A DNA stretch of 64,000 nucleotides from contig CALKPY010000146.1 in NCBI GenBank assembly GCA_937991435.1, positions 1 through 64,000 on the forward strand, in the 5' to 3' direction. Made by a program: the position numbers and the translations under genes. This stretch comes from an uncultured Acidimicrobiales bacterium (GTDB lineage: Bacteria > Actinomycetota > Acidimicrobiia > Acidimicrobiales > UBA10347). How positions within the stretch are numbered: position 1 is the stretch's first letter; each line of letters opens with the position of its first letter. Below are positions 23,975 through 32,626 of the stretch, piece by piece. The notes under the pieces were generated by a model. The model saw nothing but the letters and a program-made list of their open reading frames with translations, ran no database searches and was not told the DNA's origin.

Positions 23975-26209
23975 ATGTCATCACGCCCCCAAATGCCCAT
24001 ACCTGAAACGGTTTCTCGCCGTTTCCACGGCTCGAAGTCTGTGCCGGTACATGTGCTTTTTGCGATTGTGACTGCAGTGCTAGCACTGCTGGCTGCAATC
24101 ACGCCCACATCAGCTGCATCTGCGCAGGGGGTGTCTTCGTTTGTTTTCGAAGGCCGAGGTTGGGGCCACGGTGTAGGCATGAGCCAAAACGGCGCCCGAA
24201 ACATGGCGACGCAAGGATTCGACCATGTCGGCATCTTGAACCATTACTACCCGAACACCGTGGTACTGCCCGGGGCCGCATTGGGCGACATCAGGGTTCA
24301 CATCGGCGATGCCACTGACGTGACGATGACATCAGCGGGGCCGATCAGTTTCGGTCGTGGCGGCACCACGATCAATGCCAGCCAGACCGGATCGATTGCG
24401 GTCAGGGCCCACGATGGCGGATTGCAGATCGGCGAAGTGTGGTCGTCTGCATCGGTTTCTGATCCGGTGATTGTGAGCTTCCCCCAGCAGGTCAAGCTCG
24501 AGAACAACGGCCACAGCTATCTGTGGGGCAAGCTCCAGCTGACAAACCGCAATGGCAAGGTTCGTGTAGTCGAGGTGCTTCCGATGGAGAAGTACGTCGC
24601 CGGAATCAGCGAAATGCCCGCAGCATGGCCAATGGAAGCGTTGATGGCACAAGCGATTGCGGCCCGCACCTATGCCCACGAAGTCACTCTGCACCGTCGC
24701 GCCAGCAGCGAGTGGGGTAATGAATACGACATCAGCGCTTCGACTGTTGATCAGAACTACATCGGCTACGACGCACAAGACGGCCAGTTCGACCTGATCT
24801 GGGTTGCTGCAGTCAACGCGACGGCGGGGCATGAGATTGTTGACGACAACGGCCCAGTTCGGGCGTATTACTCGGCATCAAACGGCGGATACACCGAAAC
24901 GGCCGAATATGTGTTCAACAATCCGGTTGGTTACACCGTCGCTGGTCCTGACATCTACGACGAGGGCGGGCACCCGTGGACTGATTGGACACGCACCTAC
25001 TCGGTCGATCAGATGAGCCGATGGCTGAACGCTGACGATGCGACCGCGGTCGGCGTGCTGCAGCAGATCGAAGTGGGCACAGGCACGGGCGCGTCGGCCC
25101 GCCTCGACCGCGCCCAGGTCACCGTGACAGGATCCAATGGATCCAAAGTGATCTCAGGTCGCAAGCTCATGTTGACAATCAACGCCGGTGTTTTTGGTGA
25201 AGGCGGCGGCTTGAGCGAGCACCTACCGGGTACGTTCACGACGATCGGCAACGGTGTTGGCGCCGGATTGCCGCAACCCTCGGGAATCGCTGCGCCCTCT
25301 GCGATCCCCGTCGAGGCCGACACATCATCGGTCGATGGTGACGACGTCGATACTCCGGATCAGGCCAACGAAGCCGAGCCCGGCGACGCTGGCTATACGC
25401 CTCCTGCAGGGTGGACCCCAGAGCCTGGTACCGGTGTCGAGCCTGTCGCTAGTTCACTCGCGGACGACTCAGCCAACGAAGACGGTGCTGACGAAGACGG
25501 TGCTGACGACTCATCTGCGGGTGAGGCAAAGGCTGACGACGAAACTGAGGTCGACACTGATCTCGCAGATGAGGCTGAGCCGCTGACCGAGCCGTCAAGC
25601 CCTCGTTATGTTCCTCCCGCCGGTTGGACGCCTGAGCCCGGCACGGGTGTGGCCCCAATCAACAGCAGTTCCGATGCATCTGCAGAGCTTGATGCGGCTA
25701 TTGAGGCTGATGGAGCCACCGACTCAGATGATGAGGTCTCGGATGACGAGGTCTCAGATGATGAGGTCTCAGATGAAGGTGCATCAGATGAAGGCGCATC
25801 AGACGACGCTGAAGACGTATCAGACGATGTTGAAGACATACGTCTCGACGTGGCGACTGATACCGCGGTCACGCTGGACCCGGCCTTCAACGCTTCCCAC
25901 CCAAGTACGGTCGCAGTCATCGCCGATGGAAGCGTGCGTGTCGGAATTGCTTTGCCGAACTCCATGGCCGTTCGCCCGGGGGACCAGACCGAAGACGTGC
26001 GCGAACGCATTACCAGCGATGGCAACGCGACGATCGTCGATCTCTTCACCAGCTTTGATCTCGACGCCTACCTCGAAATGGTCGCCCCTCGAACCGTGAA
26101 CGGGGTATGTGTTGTTGATGCAGACACGACCGTCTGCCTTCCCCTTGGTGTGTACCGGGCGCTGTTCCCGTCTTCGGAACGTGAGCCGGCTGCCAACGTC
26201 GACAGCTGA
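23975..26209 (+). CDS. Secreted SpoIID/LytB-domain protein with acidic repeat tail
   Basis: A 744-residue exported protein. Residues about 1-57 form a signal peptide (VHVLFAIVTAVLALLAAITP, then AASAQG). SpoIID-type peptidoglycan stem/glycan-acting motifs follow: GRGWGHGVGMSQNGA, EKYVAGISEMPAAWPMEALMAQAIAARTYA (catalytic Glu region), and a YYSASNGGYTE segment. From about residue 440 the chain is low-complexity and acidic, with two copies of PPAGWTPEPGTGV and DEVSD-type repeats, then a short conserved-looking C-terminus with two Cys (GVCVVDADTTVC). ATG at 23975 has GGAG six bases upstream. Confidence 0.9.
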   Translation: MSSRPQMPIPETVSRRFHGSKSVPVHVLFAIVTAVLALLAAITPTSAASAQGVSSFVFEGRGWGHGVGMSQNGARNMATQGFDHVGILNHYYPNTVVLPGAALGDIRVHIGDATDVTMTSAGPISFGRGGTTINASQTGSIAVRAHDGGLQIGEVWSSASVSDPVIVSFPQQVKLENNGHSYLWGKLQLTNRNGKVRVVEVLPMEKYVAGISEMPAAWPMEALMAQAIAARTYAHEVTLHRRASSEWGNEYDISASTVDQNYIGYDAQDGQFDLIWVAAVNATAGHEIVDDNGPVRAYYSASNGGYTETAEYVFNNPVGYTVAGPDIYDEGGHPWTDWTRTYSVDQMSRWLNADDATAVGVLQQIEVGTGTGASARLDRAQVTVTGSNGSKVISGRKLMLTINAGVFGEGGGLSEHLPGTFTTIGNGVGAGLPQPSGIAAPSAIPVEADTSSVDGDDVDTPDQANEAEPGDAGYTPPAGWTPEPGTGVEPVASSLADDSANEDGADEDGADDSSAGEAKADDETEVDTDLADEAEPLTEPSSPRYVPPAGWTPEPGTGVAPINSSSDASAELDAAIEADGATDSDDEVSDDEVSDDEVSDEGASDEGASDDAEDVSDDVEDIRLDVATDTAVTLDPAFNASHPSTVAVIADGSVRVGIALPNSMAVRPGDQTEDVRERITSDGNATIVDLFTSFDLDAYLEMVAPRTVNGVCVVDADTTVCLPLGVYRALFPSSEREPAANVDS
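25733..25807 (+). repeat. Five in-frame 15-bp tandem units in the SpoIID-like gene
   Basis: Three copies of GAGGTCTCAGATGAT (with small changes) are followed by two copies of GGTGCATCAGATGAA type. They encode EVSDD-like and GASDE-like pentapeptides, indicating recent slippage or unequal recombination. Confidence 0.88.
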
Positions 26210-26269
26210 CGAAGGTCGTAAAGTCTCGTCCGGGCAGCGATGTGCTGCTCGGACAGGCTTGGCAGGGAT

Positions 26270-26980
26270 ATGACGGGGCAACAAGGCGCAGACTCCCGGC
26301 GAAACGAGTTGTTGCGGTTGCTGTACCCAGAAGTCGTCGTCGGAGCGGCGTCAACCTGGGCAGACCAGTCCTATGCGACGACGATGCACAAGTCTGAGTT
26401 AGAAGGTACGGCCAACTTCGCTCCAGGCCGTTTGGCCGAGTTCGCAACCGGACGAGCCTGCGCCCGTGAAGCAATGCGCCAGATCGGTGTCATTGATGCG
26501 GTGCCCCGTCGGTCCGACCGCTCCCCGCAGTGGCCGCCAGCAATCTCCGGTTCGATCACGCATAATCAGCGATTGTGTGCCGCGGTGGTTATGCGCGCAG
26601 AGTCGACGTCTGCACGGCGTTACCTAGGCATAGATATAGAGAAGCCCGAGCGCATGACCGAGGCGGTACGCCGTCGAGTTCTCAGTCAGGCAGAGACGGT
26701 GCGTGTCGGCGATCTTGCGCCTCGGGAGCGGCAGCGCTACGTAGCGACTGTCTTCAGCGCCAAGGAGGCGTTTTACAAGGCCCAGCATCAATTGTCAGGC
26801 GCGTGGCTGGGGTTTGATGCCGTCGAAGTGACAGTAGGGATCGATCACGTAACGATCGTTCTGTCGGAAGCGACCCGATCGCTCCTCGGCGATGCCTCCG
26901 TCTCGGCGAACTGGCTGGAACTTGAAGGCCGCGTAGCGGTTGGTGTGACCCTCACAGCACCACAGGTCGAGCTTCGGTAG
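26270..26980 (+). CDS. 4'-Phosphopantetheinyl transferase (Sfp/EntD type)
   Basis: The enzyme transfers phosphopantetheine from CoA to carrier-protein serines. The 236-residue protein has the EntD-like layout: FAPGRLAEFATGRACAREAM, SGSITHNQRLCAAVV, GIDIEKPERM (first metal Asp/Glu) and FSAKEAFYKAQHQ (catalytic Glu and Lys). The carrier partner is not in the window; siderophore or polyketide synthases are typical clients. ATG at 26270 is preferred to the GTG at 26240 in the track. Confidence 0.92.
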   Translation: MTGQQGADSRRNELLRLLYPEVVVGAASTWADQSYATTMHKSELEGTANFAPGRLAEFATGRACAREAMRQIGVIDAVPRRSDRSPQWPPAISGSITHNQRLCAAVVMRAESTSARRYLGIDIEKPERMTEAVRRRVLSQAETVRVGDLAPRERQRYVATVFSAKEAFYKAQHQLSGAWLGFDAVEVTVGIDHVTIVLSEATRSLLGDASVSANWLELEGRVAVGVTLTAPQVELR

Positions 26981-26991
26981 CCTCACGTGCT

Positions 26992-28347
26992 GTGACGAAG
27001 CTTGTGATAATCGGCGGCGGCCCCGCCGGCAATAGTTGTGCCACCTACGCGGCGCGTTTCGGCGCCGAGGTGGTTGTGATCGAAGACGAGATTGTCGGCG
27101 GCGCCGCGCATCTGCTCGACTGCGTGCCATCTAAGGCAATGATCGCCACTGGTGGGGCAATGGCGTTCCTGCGTCGAAGCGAGGGAATGGGGCTCGAAGA
27201 CGTTGATCCGCGCATCGACCCCGATGCGCTCGGTCAGCGTCTCGCTGGTATCCGAGGGCGTTTGAGTTCTTCGAACATCAGTCTGCTTGAGTCGCAAGGT
27301 GTGCGGATCGTGCACGGTCGCGGTGCGCTCGTCGATGCCCACACAGTCGAAGCCACCACGGCAGATGGCACAGAGATCTTCGAAGCCGATGTCATTGTCT
27401 TGAGTACCGGAAGCCGACCACGCGTGCCTGACTGGTGCGAAGTCGACGGCGATCGAATTTTGCTGACTCGTGATGCGTATCCGCCTCCTGTTATCCCCGA
27501 ACATTTAGTGGTCGTTGGGTCGGGCGTTACTGGTGTCGAGTTCGTGCACATGTTCGACTCATTCGGCTCCGATGTTTCGTTGATCGTCAGCCGCCAACAA
27601 GTTCTTCCCGGCAAAGACCCCGAGGTGGCGGCAGTTCTCGAAGAAGACTTCCTCGAGCGGGGAGTGCGGTTACTCAAGGGAGCACGCGCCACCTCGATCT
27701 CGCGATCAGGTTCAGGCGTCACCGTGAATTGCGATGATGGCCGCATCGTCGAGGGAAGCCACGCGTTGGTTGCAATTGGCTCGGTCCCAAACAGCGACGG
27801 CCTCGGGCTCGACAAGGCCGGCGTCGAAACCGACGGCGGTTATGTGGTCGTAGACGCCGATTGTCGATCGTCTGTTCCATCGGTATTTGCAGCAGGCGAC
27901 CTCAGCGGCAAGTTGCCGTTGTCGTCGGTCGCATCAATGCAAGGCCGCAAGATAGCGGAGACGATCATGGGCCGTGCCACGCACGGCTTGAATCAGGTCG
28001 ACTATGACAAAGCCGCTTCAGCCATTTTCACTGAGCCCGAGATCGCCGATGTTGGTATGGCCGAAGCCGATGCCTTTGCCGAAGGCCGCAAAATTCGTGT
28101 GACGAAGGTGCCGTTCGCGACGTCGGCCAAAGCGCTTATTAACGATGACCCGCGGGGGTTCATCAAGATCCTGTCTGACCCCGCGACCGGTGTCGTGCTT
28201 GGTGGATCAATTGTTGGCAGGCACGCAGCCGAGCTGATCGCCGTCGTCTCGATTGCTGTCACCGCAGATCTGACGGTGCGGGACCTCTATGACAGCCTGC
28301 TTGTGCATCCGACGCTCGCTGAGCTAATCACCGACGCGGCTGAGTGA
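26992..28347 (+). CDS. lpdA: LpdA-like NAD(P)H flavoprotein oxidoreductase without redox disulfide
   Basis: A class I flavoprotein disulfide-reductase homologue (451 aa) with FAD motif VIIGGGPAGNSCATYAARFGA and NAD(P) motif VVVGSGVTGVEFVHMF. The CxxxxC of true lipoamide dehydrogenases is replaced by GGAAHLLDCVPSKAMIA with a single Cys, as in M. tuberculosis LpdA (Rv3303c), which acts as an NAD(P)H:quinone reductase. A true Lpd is encoded at 11125, supporting a different role. GTG start at 26992; 11 bases after the PPTase gene and five before the RDD gene. Confidence 0.92.
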   Translation: MTKLVIIGGGPAGNSCATYAARFGAEVVVIEDEIVGGAAHLLDCVPSKAMIATGGAMAFLRRSEGMGLEDVDPRIDPDALGQRLAGIRGRLSSSNISLLESQGVRIVHGRGALVDAHTVEATTADGTEIFEADVIVLSTGSRPRVPDWCEVDGDRILLTRDAYPPPVIPEHLVVVGSGVTGVEFVHMFDSFGSDVSLIVSRQQVLPGKDPEVAAVLEEDFLERGVRLLKGARATSISRSGSGVTVNCDDGRIVEGSHALVAIGSVPNSDGLGLDKAGVETDGGYVVVDADCRSSVPSVFAAGDLSGKLPLSSVASMQGRKIAETIMGRATHGLNQVDYDKAASAIFTEPEIADVGMAEADAFAEGRKIRVTKVPFATSAKALINDDPRGFIKILSDPATGVVLGGSIVGRHAAELIAVVSIAVTADLTVRDLYDSLLVHPTLAELITDAAE

Positions 28348-28351
28348 TCCG

Positions 28352-28870
28352 TTGGCTGACGAAGGCCTGAGCGCCGACGACGTCGAGAGCGCGGCCAACG
28401 CTGGACACGAATTGCTGGCCTCGATTGGGCAGCGCATCGGCGCGCGACTCGCCGATTGGTTTTTGTTGCTCGCGGTCTGGCTTCCGGTCGCCGCATTGAC
28501 TGCAGACACATCAACTAGTGACACGCCCGACTATCCGTGGTGGGCGCTCGCTGGCTGGGCAGGACTCGTTGCGGTCTACGAAATCTTGTTCATTGCCATG
28601 CGGGGTCAGACGCCCGGCAAGATGCTGCTCGGTATCGAGATCGTCTCGATGCGCGCCGGAACAAGGGTGACAGTTCTGCAATCGGTGGCGCGAGTCGTGC
28701 CCGTCATCGTCGCCATGGCGGTACTGGTGGTTTTCTTCCCGATCGCGATGGTGTTTATCTACTTCAGCGCTGCATTCATGTCCGACAATCGCGGCGTGTT
28801 GGATCGATTGGCAAACACCGCCGTAGTGCAAAAGTCCGCAGGCGGCGTGATCACCAACGCGCTTGGCTGA
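28352..28870 (+). CDS. RDD family membrane protein
   Basis: A 172-residue protein with the RDD signature: RIGARLADWFLLLAV, then GQTPGKMLLGIEI, and DNRGVLDRLANTAVV at the end. Three or four membrane segments are visible. RDD proteins are mostly uncharacterised; some have been proposed to be ion antiporters. The TTG start at 28352 follows the LpdA stop by four bases, so it is cotranscribed. It converges on accA with an 18-base gap. Confidence 0.9.
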   Translation: MADEGLSADDVESAANAGHELLASIGQRIGARLADWFLLLAVWLPVAALTADTSTSDTPDYPWWALAGWAGLVAVYEILFIAMRGQTPGKMLLGIEIVSMRAGTRVTVLQSVARVVPVIVAMAVLVVFFPIAMVFIYFSAAFMSDNRGVLDRLANTAVVQKSAGGVITNALG

Positions 28871-28888
28871 GGGCCGGCCTTGAGCTGG

Positions 28889-30634
28889 CTATGCCTCGAT
28901 GACGATGACGATGTCGCCGCCGCCGACGGAATCGCCGACGGCAACACGAACCTCTGTCACGGTGCCGTCGATGTCTGCGGCGATGTTGTTCTCCATCTTC
29001 ATTGCTTCGAGTACGAGCACGGTGTCGCCTACAGCGACCGTGTCGCCGACCGCAACTGACAGCTTGACGACGGTTCCCTGCATCGGAACACTGATCTTGC
29101 CGTTGCCTGCCCCGCCCGATGATGAAGTCGATGTGCGTCGTCGCGGCGCAGCTGAGGGCCCGGCGGAAGCCGACTCGGGTACCCAGACACTCACGCTGAA
29201 ACGTCGGCCATCAACTTCGACTGGTACATCTCGGCGCACTCGCGTGTTGCCGTCGTCATCGGAAGATTCAGCCGCGTTTGATGAAACGCCGGTCAGGTCG
29301 AGCGTGTCCTCTACCCATTTGGTGGTGTGTGCAATGGCGGCGAAGTCTTCATGTTCGATGATGGCGATATCGGCCGGGATCGTGGTCGCAATACCCTCGA
29401 CGGTCAACTCGTGCAATGCGCGCACGGTGCGTCCAATGGCGGTAGGGCGATCGTGCCCCCAGCAGACGAGCTTGCCAACAAGGTTGTCGTAGAACTGGCT
29501 GATTTCGTCGCCAGATTCGTAGCCGGTGTCGAATCGAGTTCCGAATCCGCCGGGAGCGCTCAATTTCGTGATGGTGCCCGGAGCTGGAAGAAACATGCCC
29601 TCGGCCGGATCCTCGGCGTTGATCCGCACCTCGATGGCGTGACCGGTGATTTCGACATCGTCTTGGGTGAACCACAGGGGTTCTCCGGCGGCGATGCGTA
29701 ACTGAGCTTCGACGAGATCGACGCCGGTCACGAGTTCGGTTACCGGGTGTTCGACCTGCAGTCGGGTATTCATTTCGAGATAGAAGAACTCGCCGTCTTC
29801 GTACAGAAATTCAACGGTGCCAGCGTTGACGTAGTCGCAGCCCTTCGCCACCGTGACAGCGGCGTCACCCATCGCTGCAATGACCGCCGGATCGATTCCG
29901 GGAGCTGGCGCCTCTTCGATGAGTTTCTGATGGCGTCGCTGAGCTGAGCAGTCTCGTGTGCCCAGATGCACACAATTTCCGTGGGTGTCGGCGAGCACCT
30001 GTACTTCGACGTGGCGCGGGCCAGACAGGTACCGCTCGAGGTAGAGCTCCCCGCGGCCGAAGTAGTTTTCGGCTTCGCGCCGAGCGCCGGCAATAGCTGC
30101 GTCGATGTCGTCGTCGGCGGTAACGACTTTCATGCCGCGGCCGCCCCCGCCAAATGCGGCTTTGATCGCGATCGGCCAACCGTGCGCCGATGCAAAGGCG
30201 GTGACCTGGGATGAGTCGGTTACCGGATCGGCATTGCCCGGAACGCCCTGCACATCGACAGCCTCGGCAGCGGCACGGGCGGACAGCTTGTCTCCCATGA
30301 TGTCGATTGCATCGGGGCGAGGACCGACAAACGCAACGCCCATCTCAGTGACGGCACGGGCGAAGTCAGCGTTTTCGCTGAAGAAGCCGTAACCGGGGTG
30401 CAGAGCGTCGGCGCCGCTGCGGGTCAGTATTTCGAGGATGACCTCGGTGTTGAGGTAGCTCTCGGCTGCGGTCTGTCCCCCGAGGGCGTAGGCCTCGTCA
30501 GCCAAGCGAACGTGCAACGAGTCGCGGTCCAGGTCTGAATAGACGGCCACCGTGGCGACGCCGAGATCTCGACACGCCCTGATGACACGAACGGCTATTT
30601 CGCCACGGTTGGCAACGAGAACCTTCGAGAACAT
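28889..30634 (-). CDS. accA3: Acyl-CoA carboxylase alpha chain (biotin carboxylase plus BCCP)
   Basis: The 581-residue chain carboxylates its own biotin for acetyl- or propionyl-CoA carboxylase. Biotin carboxylase occupies residues 1-450: FSKVLVANRGEIAVRVIRA, the ATP-grasp loop KAAFGGGGRGMKVV, EMNTRLQVEHPVTE and the following catalytic region. A linker with poly-Ser/Gly leads to the biotinyl domain ending near the biotin Lys in LEAMKMENNI. ATG at 30634 is preferred to the upstream TTG or GTG in the track. It is divergent from birA with only 17 bases between starts. Confidence 0.96.
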   Translation of the reverse strand: MFSKVLVANRGEIAVRVIRACRDLGVATVAVYSDLDRDSLHVRLADEAYALGGQTAAESYLNTEVILEILTRSGADALHPGYGFFSENADFARAVTEMGVAFVGPRPDAIDIMGDKLSARAAAEAVDVQGVPGNADPVTDSSQVTAFASAHGWPIAIKAAFGGGGRGMKVVTADDDIDAAIAGARREAENYFGRGELYLERYLSGPRHVEVQVLADTHGNCVHLGTRDCSAQRRHQKLIEEAPAPGIDPAVIAAMGDAAVTVAKGCDYVNAGTVEFLYEDGEFFYLEMNTRLQVEHPVTELVTGVDLVEAQLRIAAGEPLWFTQDDVEITGHAIEVRINAEDPAEGMFLPAPGTITKLSAPGGFGTRFDTGYESGDEISQFYDNLVGKLVCWGHDRPTAIGRTVRALHELTVEGIATTIPADIAIIEHEDFAAIAHTTKWVEDTLDLTGVSSNAAESSDDDGNTRVRRDVPVEVDGRRFSVSVWVPESASAGPSAAPRRRTSTSSSGGAGNGKISVPMQGTVVKLSVAVGDTVAVGDTVLVLEAMKMENNIAADIDGTVTEVRVAVGDSVGGGDIVIVIEA

Positions 30635-30651
30635 GCACCTAGCCTGCCACC

Positions 30652-31491
30652 ATGTCGCGGGGAAGCACACATCGTTTCGAGAGCGAATTGCGACGAGCGC
30701 TAGTTGGTTCGCGTTTCGGCGACGCACGCTGGGTTACAACAACCGGGTCAACCAACGACGATCTCGTCGAGCTGGCTCGGGCCGGAGAGTCTGAACAGGT
30801 ACGTATCGCCGACGAGCAGACATCGGGCCGCGGCCGTCGGGGGCGCACCTGGGTGGCGCCGAGCGGTTCCGCGGTTCTGCTGTCGGTCCTGCTTCGCGAT
30901 GACGTTCCGCCTGACCCTTTTTGGGCAGTCGGAGCGGTCTCGCTGGCGGCTTGTGCGGCCGTCGACGAGGCGATCGGTCGCGGCGCGGCCGCCCTCGAAC
31001 GCCCGTCGGTTGACGAGATAACCACGGGTACCGAGCTACCGCGTTGCGAAATAAAGTGGCCGAACGATCTGCTGATTGGTCGCCGAAAGCTCGCCGGTGT
31101 GCTCGCCCAAGTCGTCGACGGTGGACTGGTCGTGGGCGTTGGTATCAATGTGCACTGGCCGACGGCCATGCCGACCGAAATCGCCGAGCGGGCGACGTCG
31201 CTTGACAGACATATCGCCGGGGACGCTCCTGAAAACGCTCGTCTCGGTCTCGTGGTTGATCTGTTAGCGCACCTAGAGCTGCTTCTCGATCGCCCGTGGC
31301 CGTCGGTGATGGCGCAATGGGTCGACAGGTGTTGCACCGTCGGGCAGCTCGTACGAGTCGAACGAACCACCACCTTCATGACGGGCACAGCAATCGGGGT
31401 CACCGACCGAGGAGCGCTGATTCTTCAGGGTCCTGATGGTGTCACTGAACACGAGGTGGGCGACGTAGTGCACCTGCGGGCTGACACCTAA
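30652..31491 (+). CDS. birA: Biotin-[acyl-CoA carboxylase] ligase, group I
   Basis: BirA attaches biotin to the BCCP domain of the divergent carboxylase. The 279-residue protein has TTGSTNDDLVELA, the biotinyl-AMP loop GRGRRGRTWVAP, KWPNDLLIGRRKLAGVL and GVGINVHWP, and a C-terminal SH3-like domain. There is no N-terminal helix-turn-helix, so it is an enzyme only and not a repressor. The ATG at 30652 faces the accA start. Confidence 0.94.
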   Translation: MSRGSTHRFESELRRALVGSRFGDARWVTTTGSTNDDLVELARAGESEQVRIADEQTSGRGRRGRTWVAPSGSAVLLSVLLRDDVPPDPFWAVGAVSLAACAAVDEAIGRGAAALERPSVDEITTGTELPRCEIKWPNDLLIGRRKLAGVLAQVVDGGLVVGVGINVHWPTAMPTEIAERATSLDRHIAGDAPENARLGLVVDLLAHLELLLDRPWPSVMAQWVDRCCTVGQLVRVERTTTFMTGTAIGVTDRGALILQGPDGVTEHEVGDVVHLRADT

Positions 31492-31537
31492 GTGGGCGCG
31501 GTCTCTACGGCAACCGAACCAGATAGCGTAGTCGGCC

Positions 31538-32509
31538 ATGGCTGATGACAATACGTGGTCTGAGAAGAGCAAGCAGAGCTCTCGTGGCAAGCGACCTCCG
31601 AAAGACTCGGTTGACGCCGATGGCTTCGTCGATGGCGATGCCGTCTCGACCCCTTCCAAGCGTTCCGATACCGGCAGCAGCGTGGTGCGCACCCGATCTG
31701 ATGACGGCGCTAAGAAGGTAGCCAAAGCCGCAGCTACGGCTGGGCAACGCGACGTGAGCTTCCAGAGTCGGCTGGGTTTTCCAGCGCTGGTCGGGCTCAT
31801 CTGTCTTCTCGGTATCGGCGTGGTGTTCTATGCGTGGTCGACACGTGACGGCATCTCTCGGCCAACCCAGGCCGACCATTGGCATGCCGCGTATGGCGTC
31901 TATGACTGCACGTCGCCAGACGAGAACAAGTACCTCGCACCGTTCCAGTCGGCCGCAGATGAGACCGGTATTCACTCACACGGTGATGGGCTTATCCACA
32001 TTCATCCCTTCTTCGAGCTGTCATCGGGTGACCGTGCGCAGATGAACCACTTCTTTAATGAGATGGGTATCGAGGTCACGCCAGAGGCCATCACCCTCGA
32101 CACTGGCGCTGAGCTCGTTGCCGGCACTGAGTGCGCCGACGGCTCCGGTCCGGCTGAAATCACCATTGCCCACTGGGACTTCGACTTCCAGGCAACGGCT
32201 GACGACCCGCCGAAACCCCAGATCTTCACAGACAACTTCCGTGACATCAAGTTTGAAAACGATCGTGAGATTTACATCATCGCGTTTGCCGCTGCTGGCA
32301 CCGAACTTCCGCAACTGCCTCCCGAACGCTTCGTGCAGCTTGACAACACAAGCGCCCAGCGCGAGTGGAGCGGAACCGATGATGAGGGCAATCTGATTCC
32401 CAACGACACCGGCGTAACGGTCGAGGGAGAAACCGAAGATGGTGAACCCATCACAGGTACAGACGCAGTTGACGGTGACGATGCCACCTCGACTGAAGAC
32501 GACGGCTGA
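31538..32509 (+). CDS. Single-pass membrane protein with His-rich HWHAAYG domain
   Basis: A 323-residue protein of unknown function. Residues 1-78 are polar and cytosolic, one transmembrane helix follows (PALVGLICLLGIGVVFYAW), and the outer domain opens with ADHWHAAYGVYDC and continues with GIHSHGDGLIHIHPF. The clustered histidines (HWH, HSH, HIH) suggest a metal site in the envelope, which is inference. The C-terminus is an acidic low-complexity tail. Similar HWHAAYG-type proteins occur in many actinobacteria. The start is ATG at 31538. Confidence 0.75.
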   Translation: MADDNTWSEKSKQSSRGKRPPKDSVDADGFVDGDAVSTPSKRSDTGSSVVRTRSDDGAKKVAKAAATAGQRDVSFQSRLGFPALVGLICLLGIGVVFYAWSTRDGISRPTQADHWHAAYGVYDCTSPDENKYLAPFQSAADETGIHSHGDGLIHIHPFFELSSGDRAQMNHFFNEMGIEVTPEAITLDTGAELVAGTECADGSGPAEITIAHWDFDFQATADDPPKPQIFTDNFRDIKFENDREIYIIAFAAAGTELPQLPPERFVQLDNTSAQREWSGTDDEGNLIPNDTGVTVEGETEDGEPITGTDAVDGDDATSTEDDG

Positions 32510-32551
32510 TTCGGTATCACTGTTTCGGTATCACTGTTTCGATTGTGACTG
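32509..32551. repeat. Short tandem repeat, about 14-bp unit, three copies
   Basis: ATTCGGTATCACTG, TTTCGGTATCACTG and TTTCGATTGTGACTG follow directly on the stop of the His-motif gene, in the convergent intergenic gap. Confidence 0.8.
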
Positions 32552-32573
32552 TCTCGGCGTCGAGCGCTGAGAC
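32551..32573. terminator. Hairpin between convergent genes
   Basis: GTCTCGGC pairs with GCTGAGAC (eight pairs, one G-U) around a seven-base loop. A second stem GCCCGC/GCGGGC lies at 32598-32617, nearer the cytidylyltransferase end. Both lack long U tracts; they probably terminate or block read-through between the convergent genes. Confidence 0.45.
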
Positions 32574-32626
32574 AATCATCAATCATTGCCAAGTTTCGCC
32601 CGCCCTGAGATGCGGGCCGTGTGCCG

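Noticed and set aside
25606-26049. Ser-rich minus-strand ORF opposite the SpoIID-like tail
   Set aside because: The poly-Ser-Glu pattern is the reverse complement of the GAT/GAG-rich acidic repeats.
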